Shown: positions 21,028 through 34,478, counted from the first letter of the stretch. The stretch is DNA of 64,000 bases from Favolaschia claudopus (GCA_037176885.1 JAWWNJ010000015.1:1550001-1614000), one strand, 5' to 3'. Translations and numbers: made by a program. Notes: generated from the letters alone by a model not told the origin.

Positions 21028-24000
21028 ATGGAGGTATACCACCTTCTTCGCTGCTCTATTCGTCCTCTAGTGCTAACCGACGTATCATAGGCCTTCGCGC
21101 CTGCCAATTCCTCGACGGCCGCAGCCGTCACATTCATCACTTTCGTCCAAGACCTCAAGAAGAAGACAAAGGCATGGGGTCCTATGATAGAGCTCTGCGA
21201 AAACGGCGAGAAGACCCTGCATAGATTCAGATACCAGTTTCCCGACGACTGGCTGTATAGTGACCAACTACGCGGGGAATGGAGCGCATACAACGAAATT
21301 CTCAAGCGCAAGAACGATTCGATTCAGGAGCAGCTTGGTGTGTTCGTTGCGGACTCTGGTTTGTATTAGCTGACGCGAAAACAGCTGGTCTCCAACTCAA
21401 GATTGTCGCGGAGGACAAAATCATCGAGAATAAGATAAACGACATCCTACAGGAGTGGGAGCAGACCCGTCCTGTCCAAGGCAACATGGCTGCGGACACG
21501 GCTATGAATATTATCAACGTCTTTGAGGGCAAGCTCAATCGCGTTCAGGAGGAATACGACCTCGTCTGTCGTGCGAAGGAGGCTCTCGACCTTGAACTCA
21601 CCCGTCACACGCGTCTCGAACCCGTGTTCGAGGAATTGCGCGACCTGAAGGGCGTGTGGACTGCACTTTCTGGCGTTTGGAGCCAGATTTCAGAGCTACG
21701 GGAGATGTCGTGGGCGCAAGTTCAGCCGAGGAAACTTCGCCAGCAGATTGACGGGCTGCTGCAGTCGACGAGCAAGATGCCGACGAGGATGCGGCAGTAC
21801 GCGGCGTTTGAATACGTTCAGGATATTTTGAAGGGACTGCTCAAGTCTAATGCTGTCATCTCGGAGCTGCAGTCGGAGAGTATGAAGGATAGGCATTGGA
21901 AGCAACTTTTCAAAGCGTTGCGCATGCCGTCGGCCATTCCTATGTCGCTGTATGTTTTCGCCTTGCTTTGCTCAAATTCATCCTCAAATACGTCTCATTC
22001 AGGATGACGCTTGGCCACGTCTACGACATGGACCTCAAGAGGAACGAGAGTGTTATAAAGGAAGTCATCATCCAAGCACAGGGAGAAGTGAGTGCATCTC
22101 GGTTTCAGTTTTCGTATGCTCACTCCGTATTTAGATGGCTCTAGAAGAGTACATCAAGCAGGTGAAGGAAACGTGGACCAACTACACGTTGGAGTTGGTG
22201 AACTACCAAACCAAATGTCGCCTCATCAGGTCTGTTTCAAAAAGAAAACTAAGCCGACCATACCACTAATTCTCGCTGCAGAGGGTGGGACGACCTCTTT
22301 ACCAAGTGCAGCGAAAACTTGAACTCGCTCACTGCCATGAAACTTTCACCATATTACAAAGGCGAGGGGCGTCGTCTTGTCAGAGCTTTAATCCTAATCC
22401 TCTTTTAGTGTTCGAGGAAGAGGCCGCTTCCTGGGAGGAGAAGCTCAACAGGATTCATGTTCTCTTCGGTAAGTCGCCGTCTTCAGAGCTGCCATCGTAG
22501 GAGTTAACTCAAGTTAGATGTCTGGATCGATGTGCAACGCCAGTGGGTGTACCTGGAAGGCATTTTCTCTGGGAGCGCGGATATCAAACATCTGCTTCCT
22601 GTTGAGAGTGGCCGTTTCCAAAACATCAACGCCGAGTTCCTCAGCGTTATGAAGAAAGTCTACAAGTCGCCGTTCGTCATCGACGTGATGAATATTCAAG
22701 GCGTGCAGAAAAGTTTGGAGCGACTCGCCGATCTCCTTAACAAGATTCAGAAAGCGTTAGGAGAATACCTTGAACGAGAACGTTCATCGTTCCCTCGGTT
22801 TTACTTCGTTGGTGACGAGGACTTGCTCGAGATCATCGGTAACAGCAAGGATATCCTGCGGATTATGAAGCATTTGAAGAAGATGTTTGCTGGGATCAAC
22901 ACGATTATGCTGGACGAGGAGTTGACGGAGATACAGGGCATGTCGTCCAGGGAAGGAGAGGAAGTACGGTTCACGACTCCCATCCTCCTGAAGGAGTTCC
23001 CCAAGATCAACGACTGGCTCGCGAAGATCGAGTCGATGATGCGACTTTCGCTCGCTGATCTGCTTTCCGATGCGGTAACTGAGTTGCAAGTTTTCTACGG
23101 CACAGGCTCCAATCTTCCTATGGATCAGTTCATGTCCTGGATGGAAAAGTACCCCGCTCAGCTGGTCACGCTTGCCATACAGGTCGCTTGGACCGCTTCC
23201 GTTGAGTCAACTCTTGACGCAAAGAAGACGCCAGAGGACCCTCTCCAGACAATCGTCCAAGCTCTCGACCTCCTTGCAGATATCGTGCTGCAGGAACTCA
23301 GCCCAGTCACTCGGCGCAAATGCGAACATCTCATCACGGAGCTCGTCCACCAGCGAGACGTAACCCGACGTCTTATTGCGGAGAACGTAAACGATCTCAA
23401 GGGGTTCACTTGGCTGTACCAGATGCGCTTTTATCTCGAGCGTGCGGCGGAGAATCCACTGGAGCGACTGGCTATCAAGGTGGCGGATGCGTCGTTCCCG
23501 TACGGATGGGAGTATCTCGGAGTGCCCGATAAACTCGTGCAGACGCCCCTCACAGACCGCGTCTATCTCACCCTCACGCAAGCCTTGGACAACCAGCTTG
23601 GGGGAGCTCCTTTTGGCCCCGCAGGGACTGGTATGACTCATATAATAACATCTTCTTCTGCAGCATGAACTCACGCTCTGGTTTTAGGTAAAACCGAGTC
23701 CGTCAAAGCGCTCGGCGTCCAGCTCGGTAGATTCGTGTTGGTGTTCTGTTGCGATGAGACGTTCGATTTCCAAGCTATGGGTCGTATTTTCGTCGGTCTC
23801 TGTCAAGTGGGAGCATGGGGTTGCTTCGACGAGTTCAATCGTCTGGAAGAGCGCATTCTTAGTGCTGTTTCTCAGCAAGTGCAAACTATTCAGCAGGGTC
23901 TCGCGTCGTTGGTCAAGAACCCTAATACCGAGATTGAACTCGTAGGGAAGAACTTGAAGATCAACAAGAACATTGGTGGGTTCTGCTCTGCCACTTGACT

Positions 24001-27000
24001 GAAATAAATGATGACACTTCATGCAGGTATCTTCATCACAACGAATCCTAATTATGCTGGTCGTTCGCAGCTTCCACCTAATTTGACCAAACTCTTCCGA
24101 CCGTATGTTTGACCTGCTGTTCAATGCTCGATATCTAATATCTTTACAGGATGGCTATGACTCGCCCTGACCGTGAGCTCATTGCTCAAGTCATGTTGTT
24201 CTCGCAAGGTTTCCGTACAGCCGAGTCGTTGGCTTCAAAGATTGTTCCTTTCTTCAATCTTTGCGACGAGCAGCTTTCCCCGCAGCAGCATTATGACTTT
24301 GGTCTGCGTGCACTGAAGGCTGTCCTTGCCAGTGCCGGTATCCTCAAGCGAGAACGTCTTGCGAGTGTTCGCGCAGACGCAGAGAACGACGATAGTGCTG
24401 TCGGTCTTTCTGATGCTATCTCAGAACAGATCATTCTCATTCAGAGTGTGACTGAGACCATCGTACCCAAACTAGTCGCGGACGATGTACCTCTCTTGAC
24501 TAAGTCAGTGTCCACGATTTCACTCTCTGCCTCGCGTGCTCACATTCGTGAACAGTTTGCTGGCTGATGTGTTCCCCGGTGTCGATTATGAGCCGGTCGA
24601 TCTCGACAAGCTACGCGAACAAATTTTCAACGTTTGCAGGGAGCGCCGTCTAATCGATGGGGAGAGGTGGATCGCGAAGATTCTCCAGCTGTATCAAATT
24701 CAAAAGATTCAGCACGGTCTCATGATGGTCGGCCCGTCAGGTTCAGGCAAGACTAATGCCTGGCAGGTTCTATTGGCCGCTCTCGAGCGACTGGATGGCA
24801 TTGAAGGAGTGGCTTACGTCATCGATCCCAAGGCTATGGATAAAGAGGCGTTGTATGGGACGCTTGATCAGACGACCCGAGAGTGGAACGACGGTCTGTT
24901 TACCCACATCCTTCGTAAGATCGTCGACGACGTGCGTGGTGAGAGTGGAAAGAGGCATTGGATTATATTCGACGGAGATGTTGATCCTGAATGGGTCGAG
25001 AATTTGAACAGGTCAGAATTTCGTATCCTTGATCTTTGAAGTACCACTGAGCCATATCTCGCCAGTGTATTGGACGATAACAAGCTCCTCACGCTGCCGA
25101 ACGGCGAGCGTCTTAACCTGCCCCCGAATGTCCGTATCATGTTTGAAGTCGAGCACCTCAAGTACGCTACGCTGGCTACTGTCAGTCGTTGCGGTATGAT
25201 CTGGTTCAGCGAGGACATTGTCGAGCCTTCCATGGTCTATCGTCATTACCTCCAGACCCTCTCCGCAGTTGCCCTTGACGCCGACGATGAAGATGCTGGT
25301 GACGCATTGAGTCGCCGCGCTGATCCATCTGCCACAGAGAATGCAGCCTCCGCCCACCTAATTACTCAGAAGCAAGTGGCCTCCGTTCTCGAGCGTTACT
25401 TTGCGGACGGAGACCTGGTCAGCACTGCTCTTACTTTCGCTGAATCCATCGAGCATATCATGGACTTCACTGTCACACGTGCACTCAACACTCTGTTCTC
25501 CCTTCTCAACAAGACTGTTCGGAACGTCATCGAATACAATATCCAGCATCCGGACTTCCCTCTTTCCCCAGAGCGTGTCGAGCAGTACGTCACCAAGCGT
25601 CTGCTGGTTAGCGTCATCTGGGCGTTTTCTGGAGACGCCAAATTGGATCTTCGAGCTGAGATGGGCGAATTCTTGCGCAAGCAAACGAGCATCGATCTTC
25701 CTCCCCTCCTTCCCGGCAGTTCGCTCATCGACTACGACGTCCAGGTGTCAAACGGCGAATGGACGGCGTGGCAATCCAAGGTTCCTGTGATTGAAATCGA
25801 AGCCCAGGCAGTAACGGCCTCCGATGTCGTTGTTCCCACCATGGACACTGTTCGCCACGAAGAGGTTTTGTACTCGTGGCTGTCCGAGCACAAACCATTG
25901 ATGCTTTGTGGACCTCCGGGGTCTGGAAAGACCATGACGCTGTTCAGTGCTCTGCGCAAACTCCCAGATATGGAGGTCGCCGGGTTGAACTTTTCCAGTG
26001 CTACAACGCCAGAGCTCATTCTTAAGACGTTTGAGCAGTACTGCGAATATCGCAAGACGCCGAATGGAGTTGTCCTTGCGCCTGTGCAGATTGGACGATG
26101 GTTGGTCGTTTTCTGCGACGAGATCAATCTTCCCGCTGCAGATAAATACGGGACTCAGCGTGTCATCTCGTTTATTCGCCAATTGGTTGAATGTGGTGGT
26201 TTCTGGCGCGCCTCCGACAAGTCTTGGATTAAACTCGAGCGCATCCAGTTTGTTGGCGCCTGCAATCCCCCAACGGATCCGGGCCGTGTTCCGCTTACTC
26301 ATCGTTTCCTTCGTCATGCTCCATTGGTCATGGTCGATTACCCTGGCGAAGTGTCGCTCAAGCAAATTTATGGAACGTATAACCGTGCTCTCCTCAAGGT
26401 CGTGCCGAATCTGCGTGCATATGCGGAGCCACTCACAGATGCCATGGTTGCCTTCTACCTTGCCTCTCAGAAGCGATTCACCACCGACATTCAAGCCCAT
26501 TATGTGTACAGTCCTCGTGAGCTGACACGATGGGTTCGTGGTATCTACGAGGCTATCCGGCCGCTTGAGATTCTTTCTGTCGAGGGTCTCGTACGTGTGT
26601 GGGCGCATGAGGCACTGCGTCTGTTCCAGGACCGTTTGGTGACGGAAGAAGAGAAGCAGTGGACGGACGAAAACATCGACTCTTCCGCCATGGAACACTT
26701 CCCCACTATCAACCGCGACGAGGCTCTTGCTCGCCCCATTCTGTTCTCCAACTGGACCTCCAAGAATTACATCCCGGTTGATCGGGAGGCCCTTCGTGAA
26801 TACACGAAAGCTCGGCTTCGGGTCTTCTACGAGGAAGAGCTGGACGTACCTCTTGTGCTCTTCAACGACGTGTTGGATCACGTTTTGCGTATCGATCGTG
26901 TCTTCCGGCAGATCCAGGGTCATCTTCTTCTCATTGGAGTCAGTGGTAGTGGCAAGGTGAGATACTCGAAGAGGCATATACATGATCGACTAACAATGTA

Positions 27001-30000
27001 CAGACCACTTTGTCCCGTTTCGTGGCGTGGATGAATGGACTCAGCATCTTCCAAATCAAAGTTTCGAACAAATATAACGGCGACGACTTCGATGAAGACT
27101 TGCGTACTGTCCTTCGTCGATCAGGCTGCAAGGGGGAGAAGGTCTGCTTCATTATGGACGAATCCAATGTCAAGGACTCTGGTTTCCTTGAGCGTATGAA
27201 CACTCTCCTCGCTAATGCGGAGGTTCCCGGTCTCTTCGAAGGCGATGAGCACGCTGCGTTGATGACTTCGTGCAAAGAAGGGTCTCAAAGAGACGGACTG
27301 ATGTTGGACTCGCACGAGGAGTTGTACCGCTGGTTCACGCAACAGGTCGCCAAGAACTTGCACGTCGTGTTCACCATGAATCCACCCAAGGAAGGCCTTG
27401 CTTCCCGAGCGGCCACATCTCCTGCTTTGTTCAATCGTTGCGTTCTGGACTGGTTTGGCGACTGGTCTGATCAGGCTTTCTACCAAGTCGGAATGGAGTT
27501 CACCAACACCCTCGATTTGGATCTGCCGTCATACAATCCTCCTGCTCACTTCCCCATCGCCTACCGTGGCCTCGAGATCCCTCCTCTACACCGGACAGCC
27601 GTCGTCAACGCTCTTGTCCATGTTCATTCCTCTCTGCACCAGATCAATCAGCGCCTCAGTCGAAGACAAGGTCGTCACAACTATGTCACACCGCGTCATT
27701 ATCTCGATTTGTACGTTCATGTTCAGAAGCGTTTAATAGAAGCTAACTCGTATCTTAGTATCAACCACTACGTTCGATTGTACAACGAAAAACGCGACGA
27801 GCTTGAAGAGCAGCAGCGCCATCTCCATGTCGGCCTCGACAAGCTGCGTGACACTGTCACACAAGTCGAGGAGCTTCGGAAGAGTCTTGCGATCAAACGC
27901 TCGCAATTGGAGACGAAAGACGCAGAGGCGAATGAGAAACTGAAGCGCATGGTCACCGATCAACAAGAGGCTGAACAGAAGAAAACTGCATCCATTGAAC
28001 TGCAAGCCGCATTGGTTGAGCAGGAGAAGCACATTGAGCAGCGTCGTGCTATCGCTACAGCTGATCTAGCCGATGCGGAGCCCGCTGTCCTTGACGCGCA
28101 GACCGCTGTCAGTAACATCAAAAAGCAGCACCTTCAGGAGGTTCGTGGTATGGCGAACCCTCCCGAAGCTGTGAAACTGGCGATGGAGTCTGTGTGTACG
28201 ATCCTTGGCTTCAAGATCGACAACTGGCGCACGGTTCAAACCATTCTTCGCCGAGACGACTTCATCAGTGGAATCCTCAAGTTTGACACCACAACGCAGA
28301 TGACGAAGCAACTGCGGGAGACTATGAAGAAGGACTTCCTCAGTCGTCCGTCCTACACCTACGAAACAGTGCAGCGTGCCAGTCGGGCGTGCGGTCCCCT
28401 CGTTAAATGGGTGCTAGCCCAAGTCCGCTTCTCCGAAATTTTGGATAAAGTGGAGCCTTTGCGCAACGAAGTTCAATCGCTGGAGGCGGAGGCCGAGACG
28501 GCGAAGACCAAGGCGAAGGCCATCATTGAAATGATCGCTGAGCTGGAGGCCAAGATTGAAAAATACAAAGCGGAATACGCCCTTCTTATCAGTGAGACCC
28601 AGGCCATCAAGTCCGAGATGGAACGCGTTCAGAGCAAAGTCGATCGTAGTATGAAGCTCCTTGAGAGTCTGTCGTCCGAAAGAGGTCGTTGGGAGTCGGG
28701 CAGTCGCACCTTCGACACGGAGATGAGCACCATCGTGGGCGATGTACTGCTCTCGGCCGCATTCCTTGCGTATGGCGGCTTTTTCGATCAGCATTATCGT
28801 GAAGTCATGTGGCAGGAGTGGTCGAGTCATCTCTCGGAAGCCAACATCAAGTTCAAGCCGGAGCTTTCGCTGACGGAGTATCTCTCTACAGCGGACGACC
28901 GCTTGAGCTGGCAATCCAAGTCACTACCTTCTGACAATCTCACCACGGAAAACGCCATCATGTTGAAACGTTTCAACCGTTATCCGTTAATCATTGACCC
29001 CACGGGCCAAGCCACCACTTTCCTGTTGAACGAGTTCAAGGAACGCAAGATCACCGTGACAAGTTTCTTGGATGAGGCTTTCCTCAAGGTTTTGGAAAGT
29101 GCCCTTCGTTTCGGCAACCCCTTGTTGATTCAAGACGTCGAACATCTGGACCCAATTCTCAACGCTGTTCTCAACAGAGAGATTCGACGCACTGGAGGCC
29201 GTGTGCTGATACGGTTGGGCAGTCAAGATATCGACTTCTCTCCCTCCTTCACCATGTTCTTGTCCACTCGGGACCCCTCCCGTGAATTCTCTCCCGACAT
29301 TTGTAGTCGTGTAACGTTCGTCAACTTCACGATGACCCGCAGCAGTCTTCAGAGCCAGTCCCTGGATCAAGTTCTCAAAGTCGAACGTCCCGATACGGAG
29401 AGGAAGCGTACAGATCTCATGAAGATCCAGGGAGAGTTCCGACTTCGCCTGAGGACTCTTGAGAAGCTTCTCCTGCAGGCGCTCAACGAGTCATCTGGGA
29501 ACATTCTCGATGACGACAAGGTCATCCACACCCTGGAAACCCTCAAACGAGAGGCTGCCGAAATTACCCACAAAGTCGAAGAAACGGATGTCGTGATGAA
29601 GGAAGTTGAACAAGTTACTGCCGAATATTTGCCTTTGGCTCAGGCCTGCAGTGCTGTGTTCTTCATTCTTGAGCAACTGAACCTCGTCAACCACTTCTAT
29701 CAGTTCTCATTGCACTTCTTCCTCGACATTTTCGACTATATCCTGCATCACAACCCAAATCTCAATAACGTTACCGACTATGCCCGCCGTCGCGATATTC
29801 TTTTGAACGATCTCTTCCTCGTCGTCTACAAACGCACGTCTCGAGCATTGCTTTACAGAGATCACGTAATGCTGGCCGTGCTGTTGGCGCAGGTCAAACT
29901 TCGTGGTGTCGAAGACATAACTGAGGAATTCGAGTTCCTTTTGGAGAGCGGGGAAGGTGTTGCTTCTGGGGCCGCGGTACAAGGAGAGAAGAGTTCGCTG

Positions 30001-32388
30001 CTATCGCCCGACCAGCTTCGTCGCTTGGAGAGCTACGCTAAGAACTCAATCTTCAAACCCGTTGAGACTCACCTTTTGGAGCACGAGAGCGATTGGATAC
30101 CGTTCTTGGAGTCCGCTACTCCCGAACAATCAGTGCCTACTCCTTGGGATCCTAGCACTCGTGCGTTGTTTTTTTTTCCTATTTTCCGTCTTCTGCTCTA
30201 ATGTGGCTCTCTTGTAGCCGCCGTCGAGGCGCTTCGATCCGCACTCATCATCAAATGCTTCAGGCCAGACCGCTTATTACAAGCAACTGCGCATCTCGTC
30301 AGGGTTGTTTTCAATGTTGATATCTCTTCGGAATCAGCGTACGATCTGGGAGACATGGTGGCGAACGAGGTGCCCGCGGCAACTCCCCTTGCATTGATTT
30401 CCGTCCCCGGATATGATGCCAGCTATCGCGTCGAAAATTTGATCAAGAACACCGGCGCTCGGTCAACTTCAGTGGCGATGGGTTCTCTGGAAGGATTTAC
30501 GCTGGCTGATCAAGCTATCGCGGCCGCTTCCCGACAGGGTACCTGGGTGTTGTTGAAGAACGTTCACCTTGCTTCTACATGGCTCGGCCAGCTGGAGAAG
30601 AAACTACAAACCCTCGGTCCCCACCGCAACTTCAGACTCTTCCTAACAATGGAGGCGAATCCCTCCGCTGTGCCAGTGAACATCCTACGTCAATCCCGGC
30701 TCATCATGAACGAGCCACCTCCAGGTATCAAGGCGAACCTTCTCGATTCCATGCGGTCAATCTCCTCGACGCGCCTCTCGCAGGGCCCGGCCGAAAAGAT
30801 CCGACTCTACTTCCTGCTCTCCTGGTTCCATGCAGTTGTACAAGAACGGTTGCGTTACGCACCTCTGGGTTGGAGCAAGTCCTACGATTTCAATGATTCC
30901 GACATGGCGTCAGCTTTCACCACTATCGATGCCTGGTTGAATGCAGTCTCCAAAGGAAGGGCCAACATCGATCCCGCTACAATTCCTTGGGACGCGTTGC
31001 GGACGCTTGTCAAGCAGTCTGTTTACGGTGGCAGAGTTGACAGCGAGTTCGACCAGAGAATCTTGGATGCTTTCGTTGACAATCTCTTCACGCCAGCGGC
31101 ATATAATGTCGACTTCAATCTCGTCCCCAGTGTGACGAGCTCTCAGCTCCTTGGCGCGCCTGACGGGACCAAGTTGGAACACTTCTTGACTTGGGTGCAG
31201 GGACTTCCGGACCGCGAACCGCCTTCTTGGCTGAGCCTTCCTCCGACCGCAGAGCGTGTAATCGCGACTGCCCAAGGTTTGAGTTCTTTTTAATTTCCTA
31301 TTTCCGTGTTATTGACGTTATGTGCACAGGTAACGAACTGCTTGGGAAACTGCGCAAGATGCGGATGTTGGCCGACGATGATGATGACAGCACACCGACT
31401 GCGACATCTCAAGGCTCGCAACAGCCTGCATGGATGCGCACTCTGTACGAGCGCTGCCGCCAATGGATTGAGTTGCTCCCAGAGGTACGTTTCGTCATTC
31501 ACCTATGATATCTTGACTGCTGACGGCTTGCATCTCCACTCTAGGTATTCAGCACGCTGGCCAAGCAATCGAGCGAGAATGAAGACCCTCTTCATCGTCT
31601 ATTCTCTCGTGAGGGTCGTATCGGCCAGAGGCTTCTTGTCCAGGTGAAGAAAGACCTCAAGGACGTGATCAAAGTCTGTCAAGGAGAACTCAAGCAGACC
31701 AATCACTTGCGAACTCTCATGAGCTGTCTCACCAAGGGTACGCAATGACTTTTTCACTCTAATCCCTTGTTGACAAAAATCACACTTCCAGGTATCATTC
31801 CCGACCACTGGCGCAGGTACAAAGTCGGCAAAGCCATGGCTGTATCTGGCTGGATCGCAGACCTCAGTCGTCGGTTGGCCCAATTGGATAACATCGCGAG
31901 CCTTGACAACCTCAACAACGTCGAGGTGTGGTTGGGCGGCCTGTTCTTCCCCGAGGCGTACATCACCGCGACCCGACAAGCCGTTGCGCATCGGAAGAAG
32001 TGGAGTTTGGAGACACTGCATTTGAGGCTCGATATTGAGCGCGTCAATGATCCTGGGGCGTTCATCATCGACGGTAAGCGTAGTATTCCTTACTCTTTGG
32101 CTCGGGATGTAGGCGAACCTCTCATGTGCTTTTGCAGGACTGGCTCTAGAAGGCGCATCATGGGCGGTCGACAAACTCGTCCTCAACGACGGTGAGGCTG
32201 TCCGGCTTAACCCATCTCAAGTTCGATGGGTTCAAGCGGAAGATGCGTCGACTTCAAACATGGTGAACTTGCCCGTGTACCTCAACAACGACCGCAGCGA
32301 CGTATTGTTCACCGTTGATCTACCATTCGACAACAGCGCTGGGCCGCTGGTTGCGATGAGGGCTGTGTGTCTCACTGCAGGCGGTTGA
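21028..32388 (+). CDS. Cytoplasmic dynein heavy chain, linker plus motor (tail-less gene)
   Basis: Minus-end microtubule motor subunit. After an ATG-GAG first exon (intron 21034-21090) the product starts [20 protein letters not shown], which aligns to the region just before the linker of full-length heavy chains. About a thousand N-terminal tail residues that bind intermediate chains are absent, and no space upstream could hold them. I estimate roughly 3,400-3,500 residues. The four nucleotide-binding P-loops are intact: AAA1 GPAGTGKTES (split by intron 23631-23687), AAA2 GPSGSGKT (near 24731), AAA3 GPPGSGKT (near 25910) and AAA4 GVSGSGKT (split by intron 26957-27003). AAA1 Walker B lies in [17 protein letters not shown]. 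The antiparallel stalk (about 27770-28130 and 28440-28700) flanks the microtubule-binding domain, which starts near [15 protein letters not shown]. The C-terminal domain ends [10 protein letters not shown]. Intron 22362-22408 is GC-AG. A two-gene heavy chain is described in agaricomycetes; this would be the motor half. Confidence 0.96.
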
Positions 32389-32445
32389 TTGGATGGATTT
32401 CTTTGCTTGCTTGCTTTGTTCGTTAGACGATACCAGATTAGATTA

Positions 32446-32852
32446 CTATCCTGCCAAATAGGTCTGGATTTGCACAACGAGTCTGGATTTTCGATTTTTC
32501 TCGTCTCCCTTTTCAATTTGGACCTCCGGACTTTTCGGAATCTGCTTATATGCCTTTGGGCTACAGATCCTACAAGTTTCGTAGCGATACGGCCACAGGA
32601 AGGTAGTAAGAAAAACGGGCTTTCATCAAGGGACTTTGATGGGATTGACAGCACAGATCAAAAACCTCGAGAAAACGGCGAATATTTCCTGACATTGGAC
32701 TTGCATGAAATCGTAAGATTTGTAGCTCTACCTGTAGGGAATTGGTACCAGAATAAATGCCGAAAGGTCCGGAGATTCAACTTGAAAAGGGAGAAGAGAA
32801 AAACCGAAAATCCAGACTCGTTGTGCAAATCCAGACCTATTTGGCAGGACAG
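32446..32852. mobile_element. Foldback MITE-like element, 407 bp, TA target duplication
   Basis: Bases 32446 onward (CTATCCTGCCAAATAGGTCT) reappear as reverse complement ending at 32852 (CTGTCCTGCCAAATAGGTCT read inward). About 100 bp pair at high identity, including GGATTTGCACAACGAGTCTG. Weaker pairing continues to roughly 32590 and back from about 32700, leaving a loop near 100 bp. TA dinucleotides flank both ends (32444-32445 and 32853-32854), as expected for a Tc1/mariner-type MITE. It has no coding capacity; two ORFs across it are read-throughs of the two arms. It lies 57 bp past the dynein stop codon, probably within the 3' UTR. Confidence 0.8.
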
Positions 32853-33126
32853 TATAGCTACTACACGCGGATTACCTACCTGTATATTGTTAATGCTTTT
32901 TACGAAATTAATGAACGCCTTTCACGACGAATGCCCGGCTCTTGAGATTGATTGAAACATCATTCAATGGGTATTGGTGGGGCGTGGCGTGGGGTCGTAA
33001 GTGAGCTACCGATATAACTAGATGATAAGTACATAGTATGCTTAGTGTATTTACGATGCGGTGAGAAACGTGCGGGACGAGAAGCAGCATTATGCATAGT
33101 ACCTGATGTACGGAGATGGGCAAGGC

Positions 33127-34216
33127 CTATGAGCCCGACCGCTGCGCATGCCGTGCAAAGACTGACACGAGGATGATAAAAGGAATGTATGTGACGAGGG
33201 ATACGACAGCCATGACTCGGCAGCGTTTTCGCCATGTGCGTGCGTCTGTCAAAATATCTCAATAGACTGCGCGATAGCGGGCGAATGAAGGAGACGCGAA
33301 CCGTGTTCAAGCTGCGGGTCGTCGAGCACGACTTGCACTTCCTTGCCGACGCGTCGCGTGTGTAACACACGCAGGAACGACGCGACCCACCACAGCGGGA
33401 ACAGAATAAACCCAATAAAAAAAAGCCACGCATGGAGAGGGCTCCCGCCCTCCTCCGTCCACCTCCGCCACCGGTCCTCCGACCCGCCCCAGTCAAAAGT
33501 ACCCATGGACAAACTCCACCGCGTAGGCTGTATACGCGGGGGCTTGTGCGGGTCGCGCATGTGGTACGTCGCATGGGAGGAGCGGCCGATGGAGGGGGCG
33601 TGCGGGGATATAAGGGCGCTGATGGGGATGGAGGATTGCGAGATGGAGCGACGGGAGGAGGCGCGGTGGAGGGAGGCGCCGCCGGTGGTGGATTGGGCGC
33701 CGCTGCGGGAGGGCGGACGGAGGATGGAGCGGCGGCTGGACCAGGAGCCGACTGTGGCGGCGGTGTCGCCGGAGGGTTCTTGGCCGCTGCGTGACCCAGG
33801 GCGGGATTCGGCGGGCGTCGAGAGCCGGGCTCGTTTTTGGCGGTGGTAGGATGAGGGTGCATGTGTTACACTTGAGTTTACGGTCGTGGCATTCGACTGG
33901 CGTATAGCTTTGGAAAAACGAGATTCAACGCTAGATATACGCTGAGAACTTTGAATAGTTACGCACGGCGCGGGCTAACGGCAAAGGTAGTAGCTTTTTG
34001 CTCGCGCTCTTTCTTAACATCGGGAGGCGTATTGCCGCCTTCAATCTCATTGGCCTTTCGCTTGCCTTTTGTGCCGTTGCTAGAGCTCGTGCGTGGTGGG
34101 GTCTTGAGGGCGTCGGGATTGTCGGAATCGGTGGGATGAACGACTGGAGAGGGGATCGGCGTCGGAGAGGTTAAAGAGAAGGACGGCGGTAGCTCTAGTC
34201 TAGTCGGATCGGCCAT
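33127..34216 (-). CDS. Serine-rich protein with two C-terminal membrane spans, 324 aa
   Basis: Exons 33967-34216, 33302-33907 and 33127-33245 sum to 975 nt with phase-consistent GT-AG introns of 59 and 56 bp. The N-terminal ~220 residues are disordered, rich in Ser, Arg, Pro and Thr, with a basic patch KGKRKANEIEGG. A conserved-looking block follows, WSLSMGTFDWGG, then span 1 (HAWLFFIGFILFPLWWVASF). After LDDPQLEHDARTWRKRCR comes span 2 (VVSLVTYIPFIILVSVFA), and the protein ends RHAQRSGS. I recall similar uncharacterised serine-rich membrane proteins from other basidiomycetes; function is unknown. A 300-codon Pro/Ala frame over the same DNA is a shadow frame. Confidence 0.82.
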
Positions 34217-34478
34217 TATGGCGGGCTGCTGTAGAGCACCCTTTGGGCCACGTTGGGCAGCGAGGAGAACAAGGATGGATACAGCAACCACGACGTAAAA
34301 TACAAAGGTCCCTCAAGTTATTTCAAGCTACAGCATAACATCGCCATACACAAAGGTGAAATTCGTCTCCAACCCATCTTTGAGCCAGGCCATTGCTCGA
34401 CATCGATCCAACACGATGAGCAATGAAGAATGCTCACAAGAAATGCGCAGTAATTTATTTACAGCCTAGTTCCATGAT

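Noticed and set aside
25748..26983. 411-codon minus-strand ORF opposite the dynein gene
   Set aside because: It is a shadow of the strongly coding plus strand; the plus frame matches dynein AAA3 and its surroundings throughout and the minus frame shows no domain.
32960..33862. 300-codon Pro/Ala-rich minus-strand ORF
   Set aside because: A different frame of the same strand, with two clean introns, gives a coherent membrane protein ending in two spans; the Pro/Ala frame arises from its GC-rich serine/arginine codons.
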